Assembly: GCA_025463305.1 (NCBI GenBank) | Contig: JAOBWK010000017.1 | Location: 1-24,237, forward strand | Source of the DNA: Ilumatobacteraceae bacterium | GTDB taxonomy: Bacteria; Actinomycetota; Acidimicrobiia; Acidimicrobiales; Ilumatobacteraceae | Direction: 5' to 3' | DNA: 24,237 bases | Shown here: piece by piece, positions 15,166 to 23,920 of the stretch | Layout of the letters: the number at the start of each line of letters is the position of its first letter | Numbering within the stretch: position 1 is the first letter of the stretch | The notes under the pieces: generated by a model | What the model was told of the DNA's origin: nothing | The model's database searches: none | The model's input: only the letters and a program-made list of their open reading frames with translations | Translations under genes and position numbers: made by a program

Positions 15166-15585
15166 GTGCCTGCCCCGACGCGGATCATCCCCGCTGCCAA
15201 GCCGAACCTGGACACCACGCTCGCCGCGGCACTGGAGGTCTCCCGTTCGGCACGGGATCGTCAGGTGGCCGATGCGGTCCTACGACTGGTGCCCGACGAC
15301 GAGGACCGGGAGCGGATGTCGAACCCGGTGGCGAGCTGGCTCCGGCACGTCGTCGATCTCGTCGGCGAGCGCGACTGGACGGTGGACACCGTCGAGTGCG
15401 CACGTCGAGTCGCCGACGACGCGATCTCCGACATCTGCATCGACGACGTCGAGGATGCGCTGGCCACCATCGCACCGACCCAGCGGGCGACCGGAAAGGC
15501 CGCCACCACGGCGTTGCGGCGGGTCCTGCCGCCGTTCTGCGAGACGTTGCTCACCGCGCTGATCGCTGCTCGTCCGGTGGCCTGA
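15166..15585 (+). CDS. Hypothetical protein, helical, unrecognised
   Basis: A 139-residue reading frame with strong G/C third-position bias, hence probably a real gene, but no family I recognise. It looks soluble and mostly alpha-helical, with a very acidic middle (VPDDEDRERM, DISDICIDDVEDALATI) and no signal peptide, membrane segment or cysteine pair arrangement of note. The start is uncertain. The GTG at 15166 has no ribosome binding site but follows a TACCCT box at 15152-15157 by eight bases, so the message may be leaderless. A GTG at 15106 would add 20 residues. The frame is open further upstream only through the tRNA gene. It ends nine bases from the convergent hemW stop. Confidence 0.6.
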   Translation: MPAPTRIIPAAKPNLDTTLAAALEVSRSARDRQVADAVLRLVPDDEDRERMSNPVASWLRHVVDLVGERDWTVDTVECARRVADDAISDICIDDVEDALATIAPTQRATGKAATTALRRVLPPFCETLLTALIAARPVA

Positions 15586-15594
15586 GCTGCTGGA

Positions 15595-16722
15595 TCAGCG
15601 CAGGCGCAGCGACACCTCGTTGGCCATCAGCCGGCCGCGCTGGGTCAGCACCCATCGATCGTCGTGGAGCTCGACGAGGCCCGGAAGGTCGTCGCCGTCG
15701 AGCGCGTCTCGGTCGACGCCCTCGCGCAGGCGGACCTGCAGCTGCAGACCTTCGAGACGGCGCTCCCCGGGCGACAGCTCCTCGCCAGCGGCTTCGACGG
15801 ACTCGTCCCGGCCGACGAGGTCGATGTAGCGGTCCGGGGTGCGCACGTTCCAGAACCGACGACCATCGCGGTGCGAGTGGGCCGCGCAGCCGAACCCCTG
15901 GTAGTCGCCCTGATGCCAGTAGACGAGGTTGTGGCGGCACTCGTGGCCGGGCCTCGCCCAGTTGCTGACCTCGTAGTTCCCCAGTCCGGCAGCGGCCAGC
16001 ATCGCGTCGGCGAGCTCGTACTTGTCGGCGAGGTCGTCGTCGTCGGGATGCCGCTCCGGTTCGAGCGCGAGTGGCGTGCCGGCCTCGACCGTGAGCGCGT
16101 ACGCTGAGATGTGCGGCGGATCGAGCGCGAGGGCTCCGGCCACGGTGCGCTCCCAGTCGACCAGGCGCTCGCCCGCCCCGCCGTAGATGAGGTCGAGGTT
16201 GAAGGTCGGGATGCCTGCGGCGCGAACCGCCTCGACCGCGCGCTCGACGTTGGCCGGCACGTGGGTGCGGCCGAGTGACAAGAGCACCTCGGGCACCATC
16301 GACTGCACGCCGATGCTGACCCGGTTCACACCCGCAGCCGCGTACGTGCGCATCATCTCGACCGTGACGTCGTCGGGGTTGCACTCGACGGTGACCTCGG
16401 CGGAGTCCGTGCGCGGGATCGCCTCGATCACCCGGGCGAGGTCGGCCGCTGGCACGAGCGTCGGTGTGCCGCCGCCGATGAAGATCGTCTCCGCGAACGG
16501 CATCGCGCGCGGATGACCGGGTGCAGCGTGCCGGGTGATGTCGCTGACGAGCGCGTCGAGGTAGGCGTCGGCGAGGTGGTGGCGATCGGTCCATGTCGCG
16601 AACGCGCAGTAGTCGCAGCGCTTGCTGCAGAACGGGATGTGCAGGTACACGCCGAACGGATCGCTCGCTGCGTGCGCGCCCGTGCCGTTCATCATCGATG
16701 GCTGCTCGCGGGCGACGTTCAT
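15595..16722 (-). CDS. hemW: HemW-type radical SAM protein (heme chaperone; HemN-like)
   Basis: A 375-residue radical SAM protein of the HemW group, long annotated as oxygen-independent coproporphyrinogen III oxidase. HemW proteins bind heme and deliver it to target proteins rather than oxidise coproporphyrinogen. The 4Fe-4S site CxxxCxxC is at Cys32, Cys36 and Cys39 (PFCSKRCDYCAF). The SAM-binding GGGTP (TIFIGGGTPT) and the VSIGVQS and NLDLIYG segments follow. The C-terminal HemW domain has NYEVSNWARPGHECRHNLVYW. The extra N-terminal Cys needed for the second SAM in true HemN is absent. The ATG at 16722 is adjacent to a hairpin, and downstream ATGs (at residues 10-11) are possible starts. 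It lies 59 bp after bldD on the same strand. Confidence 0.92.
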   Translation of the reverse strand: MNVAREQPSMMNGTGAHAASDPFGVYLHIPFCSKRCDYCAFATWTDRHHLADAYLDALVSDITRHAAPGHPRAMPFAETIFIGGGTPTLVPAADLARVIEAIPRTDSAEVTVECNPDDVTVEMMRTYAAAGVNRVSIGVQSMVPEVLLSLGRTHVPANVERAVEAVRAAGIPTFNLDLIYGGAGERLVDWERTVAGALALDPPHISAYALTVEAGTPLALEPERHPDDDDLADKYELADAMLAAAGLGNYEVSNWARPGHECRHNLVYWHQGDYQGFGCAAHSHRDGRRFWNVRTPDRYIDLVGRDESVEAAGEELSPGERRLEGLQLQVRLREGVDRDALDGDDLPGLVELHDDRWVLTQRGRLMANEVSLRLR

Positions 16723-16742
16723 GCCCGGCCATCATGCCGGGC
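16723..16742 (-). promoter_or_regulatory. Hairpin abutting the hemW start codon
   Basis: GCCCGGC - CATCAT - GCCGGGC is a perfect seven-pair stem with a six-base loop, 39 bp after the bldD stop and ending exactly at the hemW ATG. It could terminate bldD messages or mask the hemW start. The sequence does not decide between these. Confidence 0.4.
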
Positions 16743-16781
16743 GGGGCGCCCGACGCGGCTGCCGCTGGCGTGTGACTCGGC

Positions 16782-17306
16782 TCAGCCGCCGGAGGGGTGG
16801 AAGAGCAGGTCGAGCGCGTCGAGGCGCTGACCGACCTGGTCGACCGGCACGTCGAGCATGGCCGCGATGGCCCGGGTGTCGTCGCCGCGCACGGTGAGCA
16901 CCTTGCCGTTGAAGTCCTGACGCTGGACCTGGATCATCCGCAGGAACCGGGCCAACATCTCGAACGGCTGACCGGACAGCTGGGACAGCTTGACCAGGTC
17001 GACGGCCATCTTGCGTGAGGTGGCGGCGTCGGCGGTGGACTCAGCTGCCACCGTCTGCTCGTCGCGCGGCAGCAGCTGATCGACCGGCACGCTGTAGAAC
17101 GAGGCCAGCCGCTCGAGCCGGGGCACCGAGATGGCCCGCTCGCCACGCTCGTACGCGCCGAGCACGCTCGCCTTGAACTCGTCGTGCGACGTCGCTTCGA
17201 CGTCTTGGAGGCTCAGCCGCTTCTGGCGGCGGATGACGCGCAACCGCTCGCCCACCTTGCGGCTGTAGGGAGAGGAGGAGATGTCATCGTCATCGAACTC
17301 GCGCAT
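16782..17306 (-). CDS. bldD: BldD-type transcriptional regulator, c-di-GMP-binding motif present
   Basis: A 174-residue DNA-binding protein that matches Streptomyces BldD along its length. The helix-turn-helix (about 16-80) has RKVGERLRVIRRQKRLSLQDVE and YERGERAISVPRLERLASFY-type residues (segments 16-37 and 52-71). A Gln/Thr/Ala linker (83-96) leads to the C-terminal domain (98-170). That domain carries the c-di-GMP signature RxD-x8-RxxD, seen as Arg129, Asp131, Arg140 and Asp143 (RQDFNGKVLTVRGDD). In Streptomyces this motif binds a c-di-GMP tetramer that dimerises BldD on DNA to repress development. The start at 17306 is set by AGGAGG seven bases upstream. Nested inverted repeats upstream suggest autoregulation. 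Confidence 0.9.
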   Translation of the reverse strand: MREFDDDDISSSPYSRKVGERLRVIRRQKRLSLQDVEATSHDEFKASVLGAYERGERAISVPRLERLASFYSVPVDQLLPRDEQTVAAESTADAATSRKMAVDLVKLSQLSGQPFEMLARFLRMIQVQRQDFNGKVLTVRGDDTRAIAAMLDVPVDQVGQRLDALDLLFHPSGG

Positions 17307-17358
17307 TCGGTTTCCTCCTGCGTCCGCCCGACGCTCAAGCCAGCGGCGCCATCCAACC

Positions 17359-17399
17359 ACACTCTGCAGTGACTCGCAACTCTGCGTAGCAGAACTGCA
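17359..17399. promoter_or_regulatory. Candidate bldD promoter with inverted repeats
   Basis: On the minus strand TTGCGA (17374-17379) and TTGGAT are 17 bp apart, a plausible though weak promoter. Between them CACT-GCAG-AGTG carries inverted tetramers that partly resemble the BldD box, but with one extra base in the spacer. Upstream, TCTGC-GTA-GCAGA (17381-17393) is flanked by TGCAGT and ACTGCA. These could hold BldD or another repressor. Confidence 0.35.
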
Positions 17400-17420
17400 C
17401 GGAACCTTGAAAAACCGTGC
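17397..17420. terminator. Hairpin after rsmE
   Basis: GCACGG at 17397-17402 pairs with CCGTGC at 17415-17420 around a 12-base loop, 11 bases beyond the rsmE stop. It may end the lepA-to-rsmE transcripts. The stem is short and lacks a U-tract. Confidence 0.35.
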
Positions 17421-17431
17421 CGGTGGGTGGG

Positions 17432-18112
17432 TCAGCTGTCACGCAACGTGACGAAGCGCGATGCGGCCACCAGTGTGGCGGTCTCGACGCGGAGGATGGT
17501 GGTGCCGAGTGAGACGGTCTGCGCGGCACCCGCCAGCTCGCCGTCCGTCCATCCACCTTCGGGGCCGACGAGGACGGTGGGCACGCCGAGCGACGGCACT
17601 CCCCCACCCGGCTCGGCGAACGCCACCGGCGAGCCGGCGGCGATGAGCGCCGACGGTGTCAGCGGGCCCTCGATGATGGGGAGCCGCACCCGGCGGCTCT
17701 GCATCGACGCCTCGCGTGCGACCTTGTGCAGTCGTTCGAGCTGCCGGGCCACCTTGGCCGGCTCCCAGCGGACGATGCTGCGCTCGGTGTGGAGCAGCAC
17801 GATGCGGTCGACGCCGATCTCGGTCAGCTTCTGCACGATCCACTCCGGCCGATCGCCCTTCGGCAGCGCGAAACCGATCGTGATCGGGGGTGCGGGTGCC
17901 GGCTCGGCCACGATCTCGCCGTCGATCACCAGCTCACCGCCCATCAGCCGGCACGATCGCCAGCCGCCGGCGCCGTCGCCGGCCGAGACGGGCTGGCCGT
18001 CGCGCAGGCGCATGACCGTGACGAGGTGGTGCCGATCCTCGTCGGCGAGGACCGGGGCATCGAGCGTCTCGACGAACACGTGCGCTGCAGACCGTCGCAG
18101 CGCAGGGTTCAC
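17432..18112 (-). CDS. rsmE: 16S rRNA (uracil-1498-N3)-methyltransferase RsmE
   Basis: SPOUT-family enzyme that methylates U1498 of 16S rRNA. The 226 residues contain the N-terminal PUA-like barrel (about 1-70, EDRHHLVTVMRLRDGQ). The trefoil-knot methyltransferase domain (75-226) follows, with GFALPKGDRPEWIVQKLTEIG (80-100), KVAREASMQSRR (130-141), the knot motif VLVGPEGGW (180-188) and SLGTTILRVETA (201-212). The GTG start overlaps the dnaJ stop by four bases (GTGA), implying translational coupling, an arrangement common for rsmE in actinobacteria. Length is close to the usual 240. Confidence 0.93.
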   Translation of the reverse strand: MNPALRRSAAHVFVETLDAPVLADEDRHHLVTVMRLRDGQPVSAGDGAGGWRSCRLMGGELVIDGEIVAEPAPAPPITIGFALPKGDRPEWIVQKLTEIGVDRIVLLHTERSIVRWEPAKVARQLERLHKVAREASMQSRRVRLPIIEGPLTPSALIAAGSPVAFAEPGGGVPSLGVPTVLVGPEGGWTDGELAGAAQTVSLGTTILRVETATLVAASRFVTLRDS

Positions 18113-19227
18113 GAAAAGGCCGACTTGATGCGCGAGAAGAGACCCTTCTCATGGGTCTCGATGTGCTCGCCACGACCGATCGCGAACTGGCGGAGCAGCT
18201 CGACCTCGTCGTCGGTGAGCTTGGTGGGCACCTCGACCTGGACCCGGACACGGAGATCGCCGCGGCCGCGGCCCTGCAACCGGGGAACGCCGCGCCCGCG
18301 CAGCACGAACTCGCGCCCGGGCTGCGTACCGGCGGGTACGTCGAGGTCTTCGTCGCCGTCGAGGGTCTCGAGGGTGAACCGGGTGCCGAGCGACGCCTGC
18401 GCGATCGACACCGGCAGATCGGTGACGAGGTCGTTGTCCTCGCGCCGGTAGGACTCGTGCGCGGCGGCGCGGATGTGCACGTAGAGATCGCCGGCGGGGC
18501 CGCCACGCGGGCCGGCCGCGCCACGCCCGGTGAGCCGCAGCGTGGACCCGGTGTCGACACCGGCTGGCACGTCGACCTGGTAGGTCTTCTCGGTGACGAT
18601 GCGCCCGTCGCCGTTGCAGGTGGGGCACGGCGTGACGATGACCTGGCCGGTGCCGCTGCAGCGGGTGCAGGGGCTGGTGGTCATCATCTGGCCGAGCAGG
18701 CTCTGGCGGACGCGCTGCACCTGGCCGCGGCCGTTGCACTCCGAGCACGTGACGGGCTGGGTGCCCTGACCGGCGCCGGAGCCACCGCAGTCGGTGCAGG
18801 CCGCGGCGGTGCGCAGCGTGACAGGCACCGTCGCGCCGAACACGGCCTGGACGAACGTGAGATCGGCGACGACCTCGAGGTCCTGGCCACGCGGCGGGCC
18901 GGCCGGGCCCCCACGACCGCCGCCGAAGGGCGAGTTGCCACCACCGAAGAACGCGTCGAACAGGTCGCCGAGGCCACCGGTGTTGCCGAAGCCACCGCCG
19001 GCCGCGGCACCGATGCCCTCTTCGCCGTAGCGGTCGTAGCGGGCACGCAGGTCGGGGTCGCTCAGCGTCTCGTAGGCGCGGGCGACCTCCTTGAACTCGG
19101 CCTCGGCGGCAGCGTCGCCGGGGTTGGCGTCGGGGTGCAACTCGCGCGCCTTGCGGCGGTACGCCTTCTTCAGCTCGTCGGGCGACGCCCCGCGATGCAC
19201 GCCGAGCAGTTCGTAGAAGTCAGCCAC
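18109..19227 (-). CDS. dnaJ: Chaperone DnaJ (DnaJ2 type)
   Basis: Hsp70 co-chaperone that stimulates DnaK ATPase activity and delivers unfolded substrates. The 372 residues have the J domain (1-70) with HPD at 31-33, a Gly/Phe-rich linker (71-114), and the zinc domain with four CxxCxGxG units (Cys144/147, 161/164, 187/190, 201/204). Two C-terminal beta domains follow (about 213-345). Starting the gene four bases after hrcA is the DnaJ2 arrangement of actinobacteria, which usually have a second dnaJ next to dnaK. The GTG start has GGAGGG eight bases upstream, inside hrcA. rsmE follows with a four-base overlap. Confidence 0.95.
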   Translation of the reverse strand: MADFYELLGVHRGASPDELKKAYRRKARELHPDANPGDAAAEAEFKEVARAYETLSDPDLRARYDRYGEEGIGAAAGGGFGNTGGLGDLFDAFFGGGNSPFGGGRGGPAGPPRGQDLEVVADLTFVQAVFGATVPVTLRTAAACTDCGGSGAGQGTQPVTCSECNGRGQVQRVRQSLLGQMMTTSPCTRCSGTGQVIVTPCPTCNGDGRIVTEKTYQVDVPAGVDTGSTLRLTGRGAAGPRGGPAGDLYVHIRAAAHESYRREDNDLVTDLPVSIAQASLGTRFTLETLDGDEDLDVPAGTQPGREFVLRGRGVPRLQGRGRGDLRVRVQVEVPTKLTDDEVELLRQFAIGRGEHIETHEKGLFSRIKSAFS

Positions 19228-19231
19228 GGGC

Positions 19232-20227
19232 TCAGCCCTCCGCCAGGCGACGACCCAGCCGGTCGCTCACGACGTCGACGGTGGCGAGCGCCTGCGGGTA
19301 GTTCATCCGCGTGGGGCCGAGGACACCGACGGTGCCGAGCCGCTCGCCCTCGACGGTGACGGACTTGACGACGACCGAGCACGACACGAGCGGCTCGAGG
19401 CCGTGTTCGGCGCCGATGGCGACGGTGAGGCCGCGGTCGATGACGTCGCGCACGAGCGACACGACGACGTATTGCTGTTCGAGCGTGGTGAGCACGGACC
19501 GGACGATATCGACGGCATCGAACGCATTGGCAACCGATGCCGCACCGCCGACGAACACGGGCGCCTCGTGCTGGAGGCGCTGCAGCGAGCCCAGCGCTTC
19601 CGCGCACACCCGGTCGACGATGTCGTCGCCGCTGGGCGTGACCTCGACGACGGAGCCGAGCGGATGGCCCACCATCGTGGCGTGCATCCGGGCGCTCGCC
19701 GACGACAGCTGATCATCGTCGTGCTCGAACGCGAACTCGATCGTCTGGCTCTCGACGTGCCCGTTGGACAGCACCGCGACCACGGTGGCCATGCGCGCCG
19801 AGAGGCCGACGAGGTGGATCGAGCGGATGACCGCCGACTGCACTTCGGGTCCGACGACGACCGCGGCGTACCGGGTGAGGTTGGCGAGCAGGTCGGTGGT
19901 CTGCGAGAGCAGCTCCTCCAGCCGGCCGTGGGCCCGGCCGAAGAACTCGCCCACCTGCTGGGTGGCGGTGGCGTCGAGCCGGCCGGCAGGCGTGAGGTGG
20001 TCGACGAAGAACCGGTAGCCCTTGTCGGTGGGGATGCGTCCGGCCGAGGTGTGCGGCTGGACGAGGAAGCCCTCCTGCTCGAGCGCGGCCATGTCGTTGC
20101 GGACGGTGGCCGACGACACCCGTACGCCGGGCGCGTCGGCGACATGCGTCGAGCCGACCGGCTGCGCAGTCGTGATGTACTCCTGCACGACGGCCCGGAG
20201 GATTGCGGTCTTGCGTTCGTCGAGCAT
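19232..20227 (-). CDS. hrcA: Heat-inducible transcriptional repressor HrcA
   Basis: Repressor of class I heat-shock genes that binds CIRCE elements and needs GroE to fold. The 331 residues show the N-terminal winged helix (about 1-75), with VQEYITTAQPVGS and VSSATVRNDMAALEQEGFL (38-56). Conserved HTSAGRIPTDKGYRFFVD (59-76) follows, then the GAF-like domain and the C-terminal IGPTRMNYPQ-like LGPTRMNYPQALATVD near 305-320. The ATG lies 13 bases after the photolyase stop, so it is probably cotranscribed with photolyase, and dnaJ follows at four bases. No CIRCE sequence was found near it. Confidence 0.95.
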   Translation of the reverse strand: MLDERKTAILRAVVQEYITTAQPVGSTHVADAPGVRVSSATVRNDMAALEQEGFLVQPHTSAGRIPTDKGYRFFVDHLTPAGRLDATATQQVGEFFGRAHGRLEELLSQTTDLLANLTRYAAVVVGPEVQSAVIRSIHLVGLSARMATVVAVLSNGHVESQTIEFAFEHDDDQLSSASARMHATMVGHPLGSVVEVTPSGDDIVDRVCAEALGSLQRLQHEAPVFVGGAASVANAFDAVDIVRSVLTTLEQQYVVVSLVRDVIDRGLTVAIGAEHGLEPLVSCSVVVKSVTVEGERLGTVGVLGPTRMNYPQALATVDVVSDRLGRRLAEG

Positions 20228-20240
20228 TGCCTGGATCAGG

Positions 20241-21566
20241 CTACCTGCCGGTCACTGCTTGGTAGCGCCTCAACGCCTCCGCCCGCTCCTCGCCGTGGTC
20301 GATCATCGGTGCCGCGGGCTGGTGGATCTCCTTGCCAGTCCGCTCGGCGAGCTCGGGCACCCACTGCCGGATGTAGTCGCCGTGCGGATCGAACTTCTCG
20401 CTCTGCAGGGTCGGGTTGAACACCCGGAAGAACGGCGCGGCGTCGGTGCCCGTTCCGGCGGTCCACTGCCAGCCGTGCTGGTTCGACGCCAGGTCACCGT
20501 CGACGAGGTGCTGCATGAAGTGGCGCGCACCCCACTGCCAGGGCAGGTGCAGGTCCTTGACGAGGAAGCTCGCGGTGATCATCCGCACCCGGTTGTGCAT
20601 CCAGCCGGTGGCGAGCAGCTGGCGCATGCCGGCATCGACGATCGGGAACCCGGTGGTCCCACTCGCCCACTGCTCGAAGCGCAGCTTCGCCGCCGCATCG
20701 GTGTCGACGCTCAGCCGGTCCATCTTCGGCTGCAGGTTGTCGCGCGCGCTGTTCGGCTGGTGGAACAGCACGTCGGCGTAGAACTCGCGCCAGGCGAGCT
20801 CCTTGCGGAACGTGCTCTGTCCGCCGGAATCGCCGAGGTCGGCGAGCAGCTGGCGGGGATGCACCTGGCCCCAGCGCAGGTACGGGCTGAGCCGGCTCGT
20901 GCCCGGCCGCGCCGGAGCGTTGCGACGCGAGTCGTAGTGGTCGACACCATCGTGCAGGAAGTCGTCCCACAGCGCGTGCGCTGCGGCCTCGCTCGCCTCG
21001 GGCAAGGTGCAGTCGATGTCCGGATCGGCGGGGATCTCACCGTGGTCGATGCGCGGGCGGACCCAGTCGACCTCGGCGACATCGACGGGCTCGGGGTGCG
21101 GCTGCGCCGACCAGGCCCGGAAGAACGGCGTGAACACGGCGTAGGGGTTGCCATCGTCCTTGACGACGGTGCCCGGAGGCACCGCGTAGGGCGTCCCCCG
21201 GCCGACGAACGTCACGCCGGCGGCTCCGAGGGCGCCGGCCACCGCGGCGTCACGGCGGCGGCCGTATGGCGCGTAGTCGCGGGTGACCACCACCTCGTCA
21301 GCCTTCGCGTCGCGGGCGAGCCCGGGGATGATCCGCGACGGATCACCGTGGCGGACGATCAGCCGTCCGCCGAGCGAGTCGTCCAACGATCGCAGCGACC
21401 GGTACATGAACGCGAGGCGCGCCGCACCGCTCGGGCGCACGAGCGCCGGATCGAGCACGAACACGGGCACGACCTCACGGCCGTCGCGGGCGGCGTGGCG
21501 GATGGCCGGATGGTCTTCGACGCGCAGATCACGCCGGAACCAGACGATCGAACGTGCGGCGGCCAT
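20241..21566 (-). CDS. phr: Deoxyribodipyrimidine photolyase (class I CPD type)
   Basis: Light-driven repair of cyclobutane pyrimidine dimers using FADH-. The 441 residues contain the N-terminal alpha/beta antenna domain (about 1-130, SIVWFRRDLRVEDHPA). The helical FAD domain has SRLSPYLRWGQV, ELAWREFYADVLFH, GFPIVDAGMRQLLATGWMHN and DGDLASNQHGWQWTAGTGTD. The Asn in LASNQHGWQW corresponds to the FAD-N5-contacting Asn of class I CPD photolyases, and the tryptophans of the electron-transfer chain appear present. The antenna cofactor cannot be told. The gene sits between lepA (69-bp gap) and hrcA (13-bp gap), where many actinobacteria have hemW. Confidence 0.94.
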   Translation of the reverse strand: MAAARSIVWFRRDLRVEDHPAIRHAARDGREVVPVFVLDPALVRPSGAARLAFMYRSLRSLDDSLGGRLIVRHGDPSRIIPGLARDAKADEVVVTRDYAPYGRRRDAAVAGALGAAGVTFVGRGTPYAVPPGTVVKDDGNPYAVFTPFFRAWSAQPHPEPVDVAEVDWVRPRIDHGEIPADPDIDCTLPEASEAAAHALWDDFLHDGVDHYDSRRNAPARPGTSRLSPYLRWGQVHPRQLLADLGDSGGQSTFRKELAWREFYADVLFHQPNSARDNLQPKMDRLSVDTDAAAKLRFEQWASGTTGFPIVDAGMRQLLATGWMHNRVRMITASFLVKDLHLPWQWGARHFMQHLVDGDLASNQHGWQWTAGTGTDAAPFFRVFNPTLQSEKFDPHGDYIRQWVPELAERTGKEIHQPAAPMIDHGEERAEALRRYQAVTGR

Positions 21567-21635
21567 CGAGGCAGTGTCGCGTGACGGCTCGCACGGTGCA
21601 CGCTCCAGCGCGCATCGGCCGAGCGGCTCCAGCCG

Positions 21636-23420
<1,785 letters not shown>

Positions 23421-23433
23421 GGGCAGTGCGTCG

Positions 23434-23462
23434 ATGCTACCGGCCCGAATCGGGCCCGAATC
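23434..23462 (-). promoter_or_regulatory. lepA promoter region with an 11-bp tandem repeat
   Basis: TAGCAT (23434-23439, minus strand) is a good -10 candidate 13 bases before the lepA ATG, giving a short leader. Directly upstream GGCCCGAATC occurs twice (23442-23451 and 23453-23462), 11 bp apart on the same face of the helix, across the spacer and -35 region. Confidence 0.4.
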
Positions 23463-23475
23463 AGTGCCGAGGTGG

Positions 23476-23503
23476 TGTGACGCCGCCGATCGGTGGATAG
23501 AGT
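23476..23503 (+). promoter_or_regulatory. Candidate rpsT promoter
   Basis: TGTGAC (23476-23481) and TAGAGT (23498-23503) are separated by 16 bp, upstream of rpsT on the plus strand. They predict a leader of about 60 bases, which contains a small stem (CTCGA 23517-23521 with TCGAG 23527-23531). Confidence 0.4.
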
Positions 23504-23572
23504 CATGCAGCCTGTTCTCGACCCGTTCGAGGGCAATCGATCTCGAGTCAAGTCGGAAGAGAGCATTCGCAC

Positions 23573-23827
23573 GTGGCGAACATCAAGAGTCAGAAGAAGC
23601 GCATCCTCACCAACGCCAAGTCCGCTGAGCGGAACAAGGCGATGAAGAGCGAGCTGCGCACTCGCGTCAAGAACGCCGTCAAGACGGCCGGCACCGAGGA
23701 CAACGACGAGGCCGTGCGCCTGGCCGTGAAGCGCCTCGACATGGCGGCTGCCAAGGGCATCATCCACCCCAACCAGGCCGCTCGCCGCAAGAGCCGCCTG
23801 ATGAAGCGGATCAACGTCAGCGCCTGA
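23573..23827 (+). CDS. rpsT: 30S ribosomal protein S20
   Basis: Small-subunit protein that binds 16S rRNA helices early in assembly. The 84-residue product matches the S20 family: [11 protein letters not shown] at the N-terminus, many Lys and Arg residues, and the closing [21 protein letters not shown]. It is wholly helical by composition. The start is GTG, with GGAAGAGAG about 9-17 bases upstream as binding site. It is a single-gene unit: divergent lepA precedes it, a strong terminator follows, and holA converges on it, the usual actinobacterial neighbourhood of rpsT. Confidence 0.97.
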   Translation: MANIKSQKKRILTNAKSAERNKAMKSELRTRVKNAVKTAGTEDNDEAVRLAVKRLDMAAAKGIIHPNQAARRKSRLMKRINVSA

Positions 23828-23850
23828 GCTGACCCACATCTCGTTCTGCT

Positions 23851-23883
23851 GAACGACCCGGGCCGGTTCGGTCCGGGTCGTTC
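23851..23883 (+). terminator. Intrinsic terminator of rpsT
   Basis: GAACGACCCGG (23851-23861) pairs perfectly with CCGGGTCGTTC (23873-23883), and inner bases extend the stem to about 14 pairs. A TTTT run follows at 23888-23891. It lies 23 bases after the rpsT stop and is the clearest terminator in the window. Confidence 0.88.
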
Positions 23884-23920
23884 GCCGTTTTCGGACGATC
23901 CTGCAGCTCGGCAACGGTGC

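Noticed and set aside
15595..16722. Oxygen-independent coproporphyrinogen III oxidase (HemN)
   Set aside because: The CxxxCxxC lacks the extra Cys context of HemN, and N-terminus and length fit HemW.
18151..19359. 402-residue plus-strand open frame opposite dnaJ
   Set aside because: Antisense shadow. dnaJ is unambiguous and the translation has no recognisable domain.
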